Assembly (NCBI GenBank): GCA_947311845.1
Contig: CAMZMU010000059.1
Coordinates: 36,462,063 to 36,526,062, forward strand
DNA from: Poa pratensis
Taxonomy: Eukaryota; Streptophyta; Magnoliopsida; Poales; Poaceae
Direction of reading: 5' to 3'
DNA: 64,000 bases
The notes beneath the pieces were generated by a model. The model made no database searches and had not been told where the DNA came from. It was given only the letters and a program-made list of their open reading frames with translations. Positions 48,048 through 58,294 of this stretch are shown here, piece after piece (the stretch's first letter is position 1; every line of letters begins with the position of its first letter). The translations under genes and the position numbers were made by a program.

Positions 48048-49102
48048 TTTTTTAAAGGAACTACACTGCGTATTCAACAGAGATTACAGAAGAAAAACAG
48101 AAATACGCAGATGTATGAGCCAACGAAACCAGCACAACAGCAGCACAAGAGGAAGCCCCTGAACCTCCGCATCGCCTGAAGACGACCTCCAACGCCGAAC
48201 ACCGCCGGAGAGGAAGACGCCAGGCCGCCGCGCACCCCGGGGACGGTGCACCCCACTGAAGTAGAAGACCGCATGTGCCGCCCGCCGCAAGCGACGGAAA
48301 CTGAAGAACGCTTAACGCGCACGGCCATGGCCATGGCGCCACCTCCCCGCAGCCACCCCTCTTCCGAACAAACCTGCACTGAGCACGATCACAGCTCGCC
48401 GGAGTCGCCACCACTTGCACGTCTTGATCACCCCTTCTCTCCTCGCCACCACGGCCGGCCAGAAAAGGACGAGAACCAACCCATGTCGATGCAGAGCACG
48501 CTGCCATAAGCCCTCCACCCCACGCCACCAAGGCCGGCAGAAGAGGCCAGAGCACCGCACCGAAAACCAGTGGCCACCTCCGAGATCCCAGAAAGTATTC
48601 TCCTATACAGGCGGCAAAGGCAGCATGCACCAAGCACCAACTCCCCGCCGCACCACCCCCAGCACCCCCACGACATGGCCAGGAGAAGCCACGCCGAGAC
48701 GAAGAAGGGGGCGAGGGACAAAACTCCGCAAGCCGGCCGCCACCTCCGCCGCGACGACCGCATGAAGACCTAGCCCCACCAGATCCGCAAATCCGGGAGG
48801 CCACCACGGCGAAAGCTCGCCGACGCCGCCCCGCAGAGCACCGCCGAGGAGGAGATCGAGCTCCAGAATTATTTGCTCCTATCGGCGACGATTTCCCCCC
48901 AAAATCACCACCGAGGAGACCTACAACTACCCTATCTACACGCCGGGAGACCAGGAACGCGACCCCCACCACCCCCCGCCGCCGCAGCGTCGAGAGGCGG
49001 CGAGGATCTGCTCTGGCTCCGGCGGAAGGAAGGGGAAAAGAACTGTTCGCCCTGGTCGCCTCTCTCGGCTACTGTAGAGAGAGGAGGGGAAAGTTGGGGG
49101 AA
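48048..49102 (-). mobile_element. Retroposed 1.05-kb GC-rich insert with 17-bp target duplication
   Basis: The direct repeat TGTCATGTGCAATTGTT at 48031-48047 and 49103-49119 flanks a GC-rich block inside AT-rich DNA. A short T run directly after the left copy marks a minus-strand A-tail. On the minus strand the insert starts ATTCCCCCAACTTTCCCCTC, a CT-rich leader like a transcript start, and stays open for 303 codons (48972-48061). The translation (Arg/Gly/Ala/Cys-rich) has no recognised domain, and the plus strand is also widely open, so coding is doubtful. The structure fits an LINE-mobilised RNA: a short non-autonomous element, a 5' LINE fragment or a processed transcript. Confidence 0.7.
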
Positions 49103-49398
49103 TCTTGTCATGTGCAATTGTTAATGTAAACTAAGGGCTACTTTTGGTTTTTGCAGATAGTCAATTATCTATTATACGTAACAAATAGTAATAATTACAC
49201 ACGTAATTTAAAATTTGAAGTCCTCCTTCTCTCAACTATAGAATTCTTTTGAGAGGGGACATTGCGCCAGCAGCTCTATGCTCAGATAAATGGGACCAAC
49301 GGTCTTGGCAAGGCGGATCGTGAAGCGTTGCACCACAAGAACGGACGGCCGTGAGTGGGCTCTCCTGGACCGGCTTTGATCGACCTCGATTGTGATGG

Positions 49399-50870
49399 CG
49401 TGGAGCCAATGATCGAAGAGAAAAGGCTTCGAACAATGCCGGTGGAGAAAGTGCCCTCGTATTCAGCCTGCACACACGATGGGTGACGTTGAGCATTTGG
49501 ACCGCCGTGGGCCGAATGGCCGAGATGCAGCCGAGAGGAGGCAGGCTGAAAGTTGATTGGCTGTCGCCAATTTGAAGGGCCAGGGCCTTCCCACGAGAGT
49601 CTGGTTCTGACAACTCATAAGGCCCAAAGGTCCAATATGTACGCAGTGTGTGCTTACTTCTTCTCATTTTCTTTGATAACTTTATCGAGAGAAAAATCTT
49701 TAAGAACCTGTTCTTCCGGGCTAGCACGATCTCGACGTGATCTCAATTTTAGCACAAGACACTTTGATTTACCAGATGTGCACGGTAGAGTCGCAACTTA
49801 GCTTTAGAATTACTCTGAATACGTGCTTTTGATTGTACAGTCGACACATACCTAACCACCCTCTTTGAGAACAGTGGCGAAGCTAAAAAAATATTCCGTT
49901 GGGTTCATTGCCTTGTTAGTGATGTAGTATTTCGCTAATAGTCAGTGAAAAAGCTTAATGTATGAAGGATTTACATATTCCATTGGGTTCATTTGAATCC
50001 AATGGTTGTACTACAGCTCCGCCACTGTTTGAGAACATGCACGTGCAAAAATATGTTGAAAATATAAGCAATTTTCACATGATTTTATCAGAACATGATT
50101 AGAAAAATAGGAATCGAACTAGTCATGCAATCTATGCAAGTAGCATGTCTAAAATTGCTAAACGTAGCAAAACATGTTGCGTGATGAGAAACAGATTAAG
50201 AAGACGCACGTACGGTGCACAAGATGAACCGTTCGCGTTGGCGGAAGAAGACATGTTGCCAAAGAGGTCGTCGACATTGGAGAGTAGTCGTCGGCGTCCG
50301 CGTTAGAGAAGGAGGTCGGTAGTGCTCCCAAGAAAGCTTATCGCCCCTCTCCTATACGGAATTACGAGAGGCCAGATTCTGGAGGCCTATTGTCACGTCC
50401 CGCGGTGCACCCCACAAGACGAGATGCGGGAGACTTGATCGACGACGCAGTGCTCGAGAATCAGAAGGAGTCACCTCTCTTTTATAAAAACGAAGGTGAA
50501 CTCAACAGTCAAGCCGGGAGATGCAACAACACGCTCAGAGGACAACTAAACAACCAACTGTTCACGTTAATCTTCCACTAGTGTGCGAACCGAACAACCT
50601 CCAGTCGTGCGTGGCAAAAAGAAGACGACGTGTACGGTGTACCTCGGCATGGCTCATTTCCGAAACCTGGCGCGCGCAGGACTGGCGGCGGAGCAGGAGC
50701 ATGTTTTACAAATCATGGAAATAGATAATTGGCCAGACTATTTAGGCCGAAATTCGAACAAAATAGAATCCTAATTTATGACGCCGCGAGCTGAGCGTAC
50801 GTACGTACGAGAATTTAAGTCGAAAGTCTTTCTAACTGAGTGACTGATCGAGTGCGTGAAATGAACGAGT
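49399..50870. repeat. Segmental tandem duplication, copy A
   Basis: Collinear with 51551-52390. Shared landmarks: GATCGAAG...AGAAAAGGCT, GCAGCCGAGAGGAG, TTCTCATTTT...AACTTTATCG, ATTTTAGCACAAGAC, GTAGAGTCG, ATTGTACAGTCGACACATAC, CTAACCACCCTCT and finally ACGTACGTACGAGAATT. Copy A additionally holds the 156-bp hAT MITE and about 730 bp (50040-50770) that copy B lacks. In that extra segment I see GC-rich sequence around 50200-50560 but no recognisable gene. Confidence 0.8.
49872..50027. mobile_element. hAT-type MITE (156 bp)
   Basis: A perfect 8-bp target duplication TTTGAGAA (49864-49871, 50028-50035). Termini CAGTGGCGAAGCTA and the mirrored CAGCTCCGCCACTG. The insertion point corresponds to intact sequence in copy B, which confirms the boundaries. 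Confidence 0.92.
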
Positions 50871-51346
50871 CAGGGGCGAAGCCAGAAAAAAAGGTCGCCG
50901 GTGTCAAAATGAACAAGCGGGGAAAATGTGAGCCTTCAAAACGTAACACAAATGTGTATGAACATAGCTCGCTCGGCTAGAGGTGCAGTTGGTATTATTT
51001 AACATTTTATAATCTATTATTTAGCAAACTCACATAAATAAGAAACAAAAAATGTCAATATATCATATGAAATAGTTGGATTACAAAAGAAATTATCTCT
51101 CCATTTTTTTGGCCTCTAGGGTCTCTCATCTTCAGAAAGCGGTCTATCACATCCTTACGCGGAATTGAATATAGAAGTCTTTACTCCAAGTAGGAAATGA
51201 TGCAGTGATTAATGAAATCATCACCAATGCGATTACTTAGCACTGCCTTCACTATTTGCATTGCTGAAGAGTACCTATCAACATATGCAGTGGCCACGGG
51301 CATGACTAACACTAGCTTGAGGAGTTGATATACCAAAGGAAATTCC
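50871..51346 (-). pseudogene. hAT transposase C-terminal remnant with element 3' end
   Basis: The minus strand 51346-51111 reads LVYQLLKLVLVMPVATAYVD, then RYSSAMQIVKAVLSNRIGDD, then FINHCIISYLE and a TAA, continuing as a diverged DVIDRFLKMRDPRG. This is the hATC dimerisation region of TTF-type/hAT transposases (usual form VATAxVERxFSAM). About 230 bp farther the element ends at 50871 with CAGGGGCGAAGCCAG, a typical hAT terminus; the next 8 bp outward are GAACGAGT. The N-terminal part of the transposase and the other terminus are absent: the coding remnant abuts the aminotransferase exon fragment at 51347. The in-frame stop shows it is dead. Confidence 0.8.
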
Positions 51347-51552
51347 AAATGGAGATCCGGTTAAACTGAAGGTTGAGGGGCGTGGGGGCACACGTACAGG
51401 GTGGTCGTAGAAGTGGAAGAATGAGGGGCTGAGGAACTCGGCCCGTTTCAGGGCGATCTCTACCAGCCGCGGCCCGTCATACAGCGGCAGCGTGTAGTCG
51501 AACGCCGTCATCTTGGGGGCGGCGACGGCGTCGGCGGAAAGGCTAGAATGAC
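51347..51552 (-). pseudogene. Duplicated exon 1 fragment of the AGT2 gene
   Basis: Near-identical to exon 1 plus the first about 50 bp of intron 1 of the aminotransferase gene (39850-40080), including the GTACGTGTGCCCCCACGCC splice donor. Because intron sequence is included, it was copied as DNA and not through mRNA. The reading frame FDYTLPLYDGPRLVEI and [15 protein letters not shown] is intact here, unlike the parent copy. It lies between the hAT transposase remnant and duplication copy B. Length about 206 bp. It has no promoter or downstream exons, so it is a captured fragment. Confidence 0.9.
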
Positions 51553-52395
51553 GTGCAGCCAAGGATCGAAGACGACGCCGCGGAGAAAAGGCTCTGAAGA
51601 ATGCACTGTGGGCCCGACGCTTGAGAAGCAGCCGAGAGGAGATGGGCTTAAAATTTACTGACTAAGGCCCGAAGATGAACATTTCAAAAATCTAAACATT
51701 TTTTAATTTGAACATATTTTTTAAAACCCTAAAAGTTAAAAAAGAAAAAAGAGAAGAAGAAGAGAATAAGAAAAAGGAAAGAAGAAGAAAACCAAGAAGA
51801 ACAAGATAAACGGAATAATAGAAACAAAATCATAGGAAAAATGGGCCGGCCCAATGCAGGACGAGCGTCCCGCGCCGCAACGAGCGGCTAATAGGAAATG
51901 GCGAGTGCGCGTATTCTCATTTTTTTTGTTAACTTTATCGGAAAAAAAATACTCCCTCCGTCCAAAAATAAGTGTCTCAAGTTTGCCCAAAAGTGAATGT
52001 ATCTATACATAAAACATGTCTAGATAAGCAAATTTGAGACACTTATTTTTTGACGGAGGGAGTATATATCTTTGAGAACTGTTCTTCTACGCCCCAGCGC
52101 AAACTCGATGTGATCTTAATTTTAGCACAAGACCCAAAGATTTTTCCAGAAGATCTCGTGGTAGAGTCGTAACATCGTTTTAAAATCAAGTTAACTTGCT
52201 CCATCTGAACACGTGCGTTTTATTGTACAGTCGACACATACCTAACCACCCTCTCCGAGAGCAAGCACGTGGCAAATAGACGCGGAATTGTCACGCCAGC
52301 AAACTGAGTATACGTACGTACGAGAATTCAAGTCGAAAATCGTTCGAATTGAGTGACTGAGTGAGTGAAACAACTGATGAGTGTCAGTAGGACAT
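51551..52395. repeat. Segmental tandem duplication, copy B
   Basis: Partner of copy A (49399-50870). It carries its own private Stowaway MITE (51952-52062) and lacks both the hAT MITE and the 730-bp extra segment of copy A. The two copies therefore collected different insertions after duplication. Confidence 0.8.
51952..52062. mobile_element. Stowaway MITE (111 bp)
   Basis: Termini CTCCCTCCGTCCAAAAATAA and the mirrored TTATTTTTTGACGGAGGGAG, with TA on both sides (51950-51951, 52063-52064). It is nearly a perfect palindrome through AAGTGTCTCAA/TTGAGACACTT. Confidence 0.93.
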
Positions 52396-53304
52396 GTACG
52401 CTAGCTAATTAACCTGATCCGCATCCGCACGAAACTAAATCCATATCCAAATCGAAACTTCATATTTTGCTCTACAGAAACGTGCACATATATGTAAATC
52501 GAGGCACTGAACCATTCGCAAATACTTACTGTACTCCGTACATCAGCAATTCAGCAGCCGCCACCTTGGTTAACCCGATTCTTGGCATGATGTGCCCTGT
52601 AGTGCGGCCTCATCAGCTCCGGCCCTGTCTTGACAGTCTGATACGATGTGTGAAGTATATCCACACCTGGCGATCGAGCTCTCAGCCTGAGTGCCCGACA
52701 CGTTCCTCCATCGGATCACGGCGATCGAGGCCAGCCGGTCACCGGACGTCGGTCGTGCCCAGCAGCACCTCAGCAGTGAGTAGCTCCGATGAATTTGAGC
52801 CAGAAGTTGGCAGCTTCCAACTTAGCTTGACGTACGAGCCCAGCCATGGCTGGCGGCTTCCAACGTATACGGACGTACGGCGGATGTCGCGGCCGATCAG
52901 CAGTTCGAAACATTCACGTACGTGAAATGTGGCCGGTCCCGCTCTGTCAACCATGCCGACCTCGGGCGCCGGCCATGTCCATCGGCTCAGGTGCATGTCG
53001 CTCCTGGAGTCCTGGGTCCTAGCCCAAACGAACCCATGAGCTGAGCGGCAGATCGAGCACTATATAAGCTGCGTGCCACAGGCCATAATGGACGCCACAG
53101 GAGGAAACAACATAACCAACACAACACTACCCGATATATAGATATATCGATCGATCGTGGCGCGCCACAGCCGTTAATCCATCGATCGAGCGCCGTCGCC
53201 ATCGCGCATTTATCGCCGTCCGGCCGATCGTGGAGACCGCATAAGTACCACACCAGCGCCCGCCGGTAGCTAGGCGAGAGGCAGAGGCAGAGAGAAAAAA
53301 AATC
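52396..53304 (+). promoter_or_regulatory. Upstream region of the NFD4-like gene
   Basis: A TATA box ACTATATAAGCTG lies near 53058-53070, about 240 bp upstream of the ATG at 53305. The leader ends in purine-rich sequence AGAGGCAGAGGCAGAGAG and A7 before ATG. The GC-rich 52560-53030 part has short frames with no recognised domain. Confidence 0.5.
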
Positions 53305-55021
53305 ATGCCTTCTCCTACCTCAGTCCACTGGCTAAGCCTGGTGGGGAGCGTCTGGCTGCAGACCATCAACGGCCCCAACTCCGACTTCCCCGTCTACTCG
53401 TCGCAGCTCAAGCAGGTCAAGGGCATATCCCAGGTGCAGCTCAACTTCCTCGCTTCGCCTCCGACGCCGGGAAGCTCTCGGCTGGCTCGCCGGGGTCGCG
53501 GCGCTCTACGTCCCTCTCTGGGCGGTCGCGCTCGTCGGCGCCGCCTTCGGGCTCGTCGGCTACGGCGTGCAGTTCCTGTTCCTGAGAGCCCCGGCTGGCG
53601 TACTGGCACATGTTTGCGCTCACCTCCCTTGCTGGTAATGGCATCTGCTGGATCAACACCGTCTGCTATCTCCTCTGCATCAACAACTTCCCCTCCGACA
53701 GCCGCGTCGCCGTCAGCCTGCCACCAGCTACCTTGGCCTCAGCGCCAAGTTCTACACCACCATGGCCGACACGCTCCCGGGGCCGGTGGCGCCAACAAGT
53801 ACCTCCTCCTGAATGCCGTCGTGCCGATGGTCGTCACACTCGTGGCGGTGCCTTCGCTCCGTGTGGTGAAGCCCGGGAGCGGCAGGAGGACCGACGTCGG
53901 GTTCTTCGCCATGTTCGCATCACCCTGGCCACGGGAGCCTGCGCCATCATTGGCAGCATCGGCTCCAAGTCCCTCGGGTACTCGTCCAGAGAGCACATGA
54001 TCAGCCTCTACGTGATGCTCGCCGTCCCGATGCTCATCCCGGTGGCGCTCAGGGTCCGGGAGAGTTTGGTCAAGATACAGGAGGCGGCCAGAGGGAGAAC
54101 AGAGTGCACGACCTCTGGTGCGACGTGTCGGTGGTGAAGGTGGAGGTGGCCAGCAAGGAAGAGGAAAGAGAGAAGGAGCAGGGCGTAGAGCTCGAACGTG
54201 GAGGAGGGGGTCAAGGAGAGGAGGTCGGTGGTCTCGCGTTGCTACGGAAGTTCGACTTCTGGCTGTATTTCTTCAGCTACATGTTCAGTGGCACGCTGGG
54301 TCTGGTCTTCCTCAACAACCTGGGGCAGATCGCCGAGTCCCGCGACCTCAGTGACCCGTCCACCCTGGTCTCCTCTCGTCCTCCTTTGGATTCTTCGGCC
54401 GCCTCCTTCCCGCCTTCTTGGACTACTACACTGCAAAGTAAGCATCCATCACTCGCTCTGTTCTTCTGCTCACTCTACCTCGTTGTTTAAAATATTTTAA
54501 GATCACTTGTTGTTTGAAATACACTTGGTGCTGATTATAAAATGTTTTGACTTGAGCAGGAGTGGGTACTCCATATCGAGGACGGCCTCCATGGCGTGTC
54601 TGATGGCCCCGATGGCCGGCGCGTTCTTCCTGCTTCTGCACCCGCTGGACATGCTCCTGTACACCAGCACGGCGGTGATCGGGACGTGCACGGGCGCCAT
54701 CACCTCGGTGGCGGTGTCAGCGACGAGCGAGCTGTTCGGCACCAAGAACTTCGGAGTGAACCACAACGTGCTGGTGGCCAACATCCCCGTGGGATCGCTC
54801 TGCTTCGGCTACCTCGCCGGGCTCCTCTACCAGCGTGAGGCGGGCGGGACTAACCACCGCTGCGTCGCGCCGCCTGCTACCGGGACACCTTTCTCCTCTG
54901 GGGCCTCACCTGCGCCGTCGGAACCGGGCTGTGCGCCGCCCTGTACGTGCGATCCGGCAAGAGGGCCCACGACGATAAGAAGGGACCAGAAGTTTCTGGC
55001 GCAGGATCCACTGTAGTATAG
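53305..55021 (+). pseudogene. NFD4-like nodulin/MFS transporter, about ten single-base shifts
   Basis: Two exons (53305-54437 and 54560-55021; GT-AG intron). It belongs to the Nodulin-like/major facilitator family (NUCLEAR FUSION DEFECTIVE 4-like), multi-pass membrane proteins of uncertain substrate. Recognisable pieces in order: VHWLSLVGSVWLQTINGPN, FPVYSSQLKQVKGISQVQLN, WHMFALTSLAGNGICWINTV, YLLLNAVVPMVVTLVAVPSL, LATGACAIIGSIGSKSLGYS, REHMISLYVMLAVPMLIPVA, an acidic loop, LLRKFDFWLYFFSYMFSGTL, GLVFLNNLGQIAESR, SGYSISRTASMACLMAPMAG, AVSATSELFGTKNFGVNHN and GSLCFGYLAGLLYQREA. Apparent 1-nt losses near 53456, 53478, 53583, 53594, 53720, 53780, 53917, 54093, 54372 and 54865 move the frame each time. 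Between them the protein is well conserved with no nonsense codons in the correct frame. This pattern fits sequencing deletions at least as well as decay, so the call 'pseudogene' is provisional. Confidence 0.75.
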
Positions 55022-55470
55022 GCGCCACATAACCAAGTGAATAAGAGAAAAAAAATATCTGTAGCTAGTGATGTAGCGTTTTCGTTTCTTGTTCGTTTCT
55101 TTTGTTTTCCATAGGGAGGTTTGTTTTCTTTTGTTAGTTTCTTTCCTGACTGGACTTTTCGGTGATCCCCTGGATTGGAGGATCTGCTGAGCTCGACGCA
55201 TGTACAAGCAACAGAGCACACATATATATTTCCCACATAATTATAACTGGATGCTGATGTGAACTCCCTGTTAATTTTGATACATTTTTTTGGTATGCTA
55301 GTATTTGTGATGATCCAACCAAATTTCTAAAATATTATACTTCTACCATGCAAAAGAGCAATCTATATCCGACCAGCACACGTGTTGACAACCTTGACCA
55401 TATTTAGTTCTCTTTTAACACACCATACATTGCTATGCGAATCTGCTTGGCTCAATATTGTTTGTTAGTA

Positions 55471-55530
55471 CTCACTCTGTACCACAATGTAAGGCGTTTT
55501 AGCTAGTTTTACATTGTGGTACGGAGGGAG
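55471..55530. mobile_element. Short Stowaway derivative (60 bp)
   Basis: CTCACTCTGTACCACAATGT and the mirrored ACATTGTGGTACGGAGGGAG with TA on both sides (55469-55470, 55531-55532). Almost the whole element is terminal repeat, so it could fold into one hairpin. Confidence 0.88.
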
Positions 55531-57742
55531 TAGCTGGCAGCATGTTGCTGTTATTACCAGCAGTAGAACTTCGTTCTCCTAGCGGTTGGATATACTCTGC
55601 ATGCCAAGGGCAGTTCAGTTCAGTCTTTTTTCACTCCTCGCTTATTGCACTTTGTAGTTAGGTTACTGATAGTGGATAGTGCACCGCAACGGGGGATCTA
55701 AGGCGCCCATGCCAGTGGAGATTTCTGACTCCCAAGCACAACAGATCCCTGAAGATAAAAATAAGTTAAAAAATAAACTTAATGTTTTCAAAAAATATGA
55801 AAAACATTCTCTATGTTATCACTTATGTATCCCATAAACTTGCAAAATCTAAATTTGATATACTTTGCATTATGAGGTACACCAAAAAGACAAATATACA
55901 GATCTTAGTTTATTGAACAATGTATACTTTCAAATCTACAAAAAAAAATTACTAGTCCTCGAGCTTTATTTTTTTCCCTCCCTCCCGGGTCACACGCGCG
56001 GGCGACCTCAAACCCTAGCTCCAGCGCCTCCCCGCCTCGGGCTCCCCTAGCTGCTGATGCCGCCGGCGCTGGCGCAGGTGGCGGCGCCCGACCGTCAAAG
56101 GCGGCGGGCAGGGTAAGGCGACCCTGGAATGTCTTCCTCGCGCGGGGAGGGACGACTAGATGGACGGCGTGCGGAGGCGGAGTCGAGCGACGATGCACGA
56201 TGAGGTCGGCGAGGAGATGGCCTGGTAGCTTGGTGTGGAGGTCACGTTGCGGTGCTGGAAACGGAGACAGCGGCGCGGACCTTCCCGGGCTGCGGCGTGG
56301 GCCTTCCCGTGCCATGGATATGTGAAGCTGGCGGTGATGTGGCGGTGCCCCCGGCGCTGGATCTCCTGGAGGCGGCGGAGGAACCAGGACGGTTGGCGCG
56401 ACTGTTGGAGGCATGGGCCGGGCCCGATCTGGGCTTTAGGGCTTTGGCTGAGCTATCAGGGAGTTGACAACTGCGGCATGGCAGGTCCTGGTCCCCGCGG
56501 GAGGAGGAAGAAAGGTGGGGGCTGCGGGAAGAAGGTGTGCCCTTGTTCGTGCTGGTCGTCGGTGGTCCACGACGCTTCAACTACGATGGTGAAGGCTGTT
56601 GCGGCGGCGGTGTTGTCAACATGGACGTTTGTCCCAGAATTGTGGGCTGGGAGGGAGGTGTGCGGCAATTCAGATGAAAGTCCTGCCTGCCGGAGACAAT
56701 GGCGCCTGTGGGTGTCATTCCCCTTCTTTGAGGTGTCGCCGAGATGAGCTGACACGTCTCGTCCTGGTCTGGTAGATGTCTCCGGGCGAAAGTCTAGGTT
56801 CGGAGTTGGATCGGCGTGAAGGCACGTCCTTGACGTCGTCCCTCTTGTGAGAGCATCGCGTTAGGAGACACGGCTTGGAGGTCTTATTAGTACTCCTCCG
56901 GTGCTCGCTGCTATGCAAGGTTGAGATGCAGGGGTGCCATGCACACCTTCGCTAGCGTTTTCAAAACGACACCTTTCTCGGGACGGACTAAGTCCCGTCA
57001 TCCTCCAACTTTAGGATCGTGCGTCAACAAGGAAAGTCAAGATGGAGATGTTCTTCTTTGGAGGCGGCGGCGGCATCGGTTGAACGCAGCCTTGCTCCCA
57101 GTTTACGATAGGATTTTACTTGTGCTTGTTGTTGTTGTGTGTGGGGATGTCTTCGGACTAGCCGGTGTGAAGTGGTGTTCCTGACAGTGTTGTGCGAAAC
57201 AGACCGTCATTTTCTTATACTCAAACCTCTATCTTCTATAAAGTTAGGAATTGCGTACTCTTGAAAAAATCTACAAATTTTGTAATTTTTATGTAGCGCA
57301 TAATATAAAGAATTTCGAATTGTGATTTTGCATGCTTGTAGCTAGTTCATTGACTGCATCCATAAGATTTTTTTAAACCTACAAATATATTATTATTTTA
57401 AAAAAATATAGAGATCACCGTAACTCGGAAGCCAAAAGTGACTTTTTCGCGACCATGCGTTATACAAAATTCATGTGTTCAAAGATTTACCGGGTCTATA
57501 GTAATTCGCTGCCGTGGCCTAACAGAAGAAAATGATGCCTTTTTCTGTCGTGGTCTCTGAAAGAGACACCAGTACTGAAGAAATTATGAGACGTGATCAA
57601 AGGATCGAACGCGACGAGCCACTGGAGAAAATGATGGGTCTAATGAAGACTGTTTCAACCATTGGATTTGGATGGTTACGCCATGAATGGACATGATAAT
57701 TGATGTGCGTGGTTACGCCATTGTCCATGCATTAAAGATCTA
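55531..57742. other. AT-rich spacer with a GC-rich block (about 55975-57185)
   Basis: The GC-rich block has long open frames on both strands (minus 56414-55905, plus 56235-56747) with low-complexity Pro/Ala/Arg or Trp/Gly/Arg translations and no domain. Its composition resembles the 1.05-kb insert at 48 kb, and it ends in TTGTTGTTGTGTGTGG-type sequence, so it may be another retroposed element. I found no target duplication or A-tail. Confidence 0.4.
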
Positions 57743-57865
57743 CTCTCTCCGTTCCAAATTACTTGACACACATTTGTCTAAAAACGGATATATCTAGACA
57801 CTAAACAAGTATAGATACATCCGTATTTGGATAAAGCCAAGTCAACTAATATGGAACGGAGGGAG
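57743..57865. mobile_element. Stowaway MITE (123 bp)
   Basis: Termini CTCTCTCCGTTCCAAATTA and the mirrored ACTAATATGGAACGGAGGGAG, with TA on both sides (57741-57742, 57866-57867). Sibling of the element at 58143. Confidence 0.92.
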
Positions 57866-58142
57866 TAACTAAGAAACAAAGCGTTGTTGCGGCAAGTTCA
57901 TTCTCTCGTGAATGGAAGTGGACACGTCGAGTTGCATGCGTGGCCTGCCCTGCCCGGCGGCCAGATGGATGCAGTGAGTCATAGTGGTTCTGAGCTAATT
58001 GACTGGCCAATATCATTTTTAGCTGAGAAACACACTTCTTTTTGGTAGATATGAGAGAGGAAATGCTACAAAGGGAAAGATGTAAATGAGCTGGGCCTGG
58101 GTGAGGCTACACCCATAAAGTTTGACATGAATCTGTGACATA

Positions 58143-58264
58143 CTCTCTCCGTTCGATTTAATTGACACACATTTGGTTACATATGGATGTATCTAGACAC
58201 CAAACAAGTATAGATACATCCATATTTGGACAAGACCAAGTCAATTAATTTAGAACGGAGGGAG
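58143..58264. mobile_element. Stowaway MITE (122 bp)
   Basis: Termini CTCTCTCCGTTCGATTTAAT and the mirrored TTAATTTAGAACGGAGGGAG, with TA on both sides (58141-58142, 58265-58266). It shares the core ACAAGTATAGATACATCC with the 57743 copy, so the two are the same subfamily 277 bp apart. Confidence 0.92.
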
Positions 58265-58267
58265 TAC

Positions 58268-58294
58268 TATTGTAACAAAATATTTGTTACAATA
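58268..58294. repeat. Perfect 27-nt palindrome
   Basis: TATTGTAACAAA, a 3-nt loop, and the exact mirror TTTGTTACAATA, starting 3 bp after the right end of the Stowaway element. The word TGTAACAAAT recurs near 58320. Confidence 0.85.

Noticed and set aside
48061..48972. 303-codon minus frame as a host protein gene
   Set aside because: It fills a retroposed GC-rich insert, the opposite strand is also open, and the translation is low-complexity without a domain.
55905..56747. Two 170-codon frames on opposite strands as genes
   Set aside because: Low-complexity Pro/Ala/Arg or Trp/Arg translations in GC-rich DNA, no domain, no plausible gene structure.
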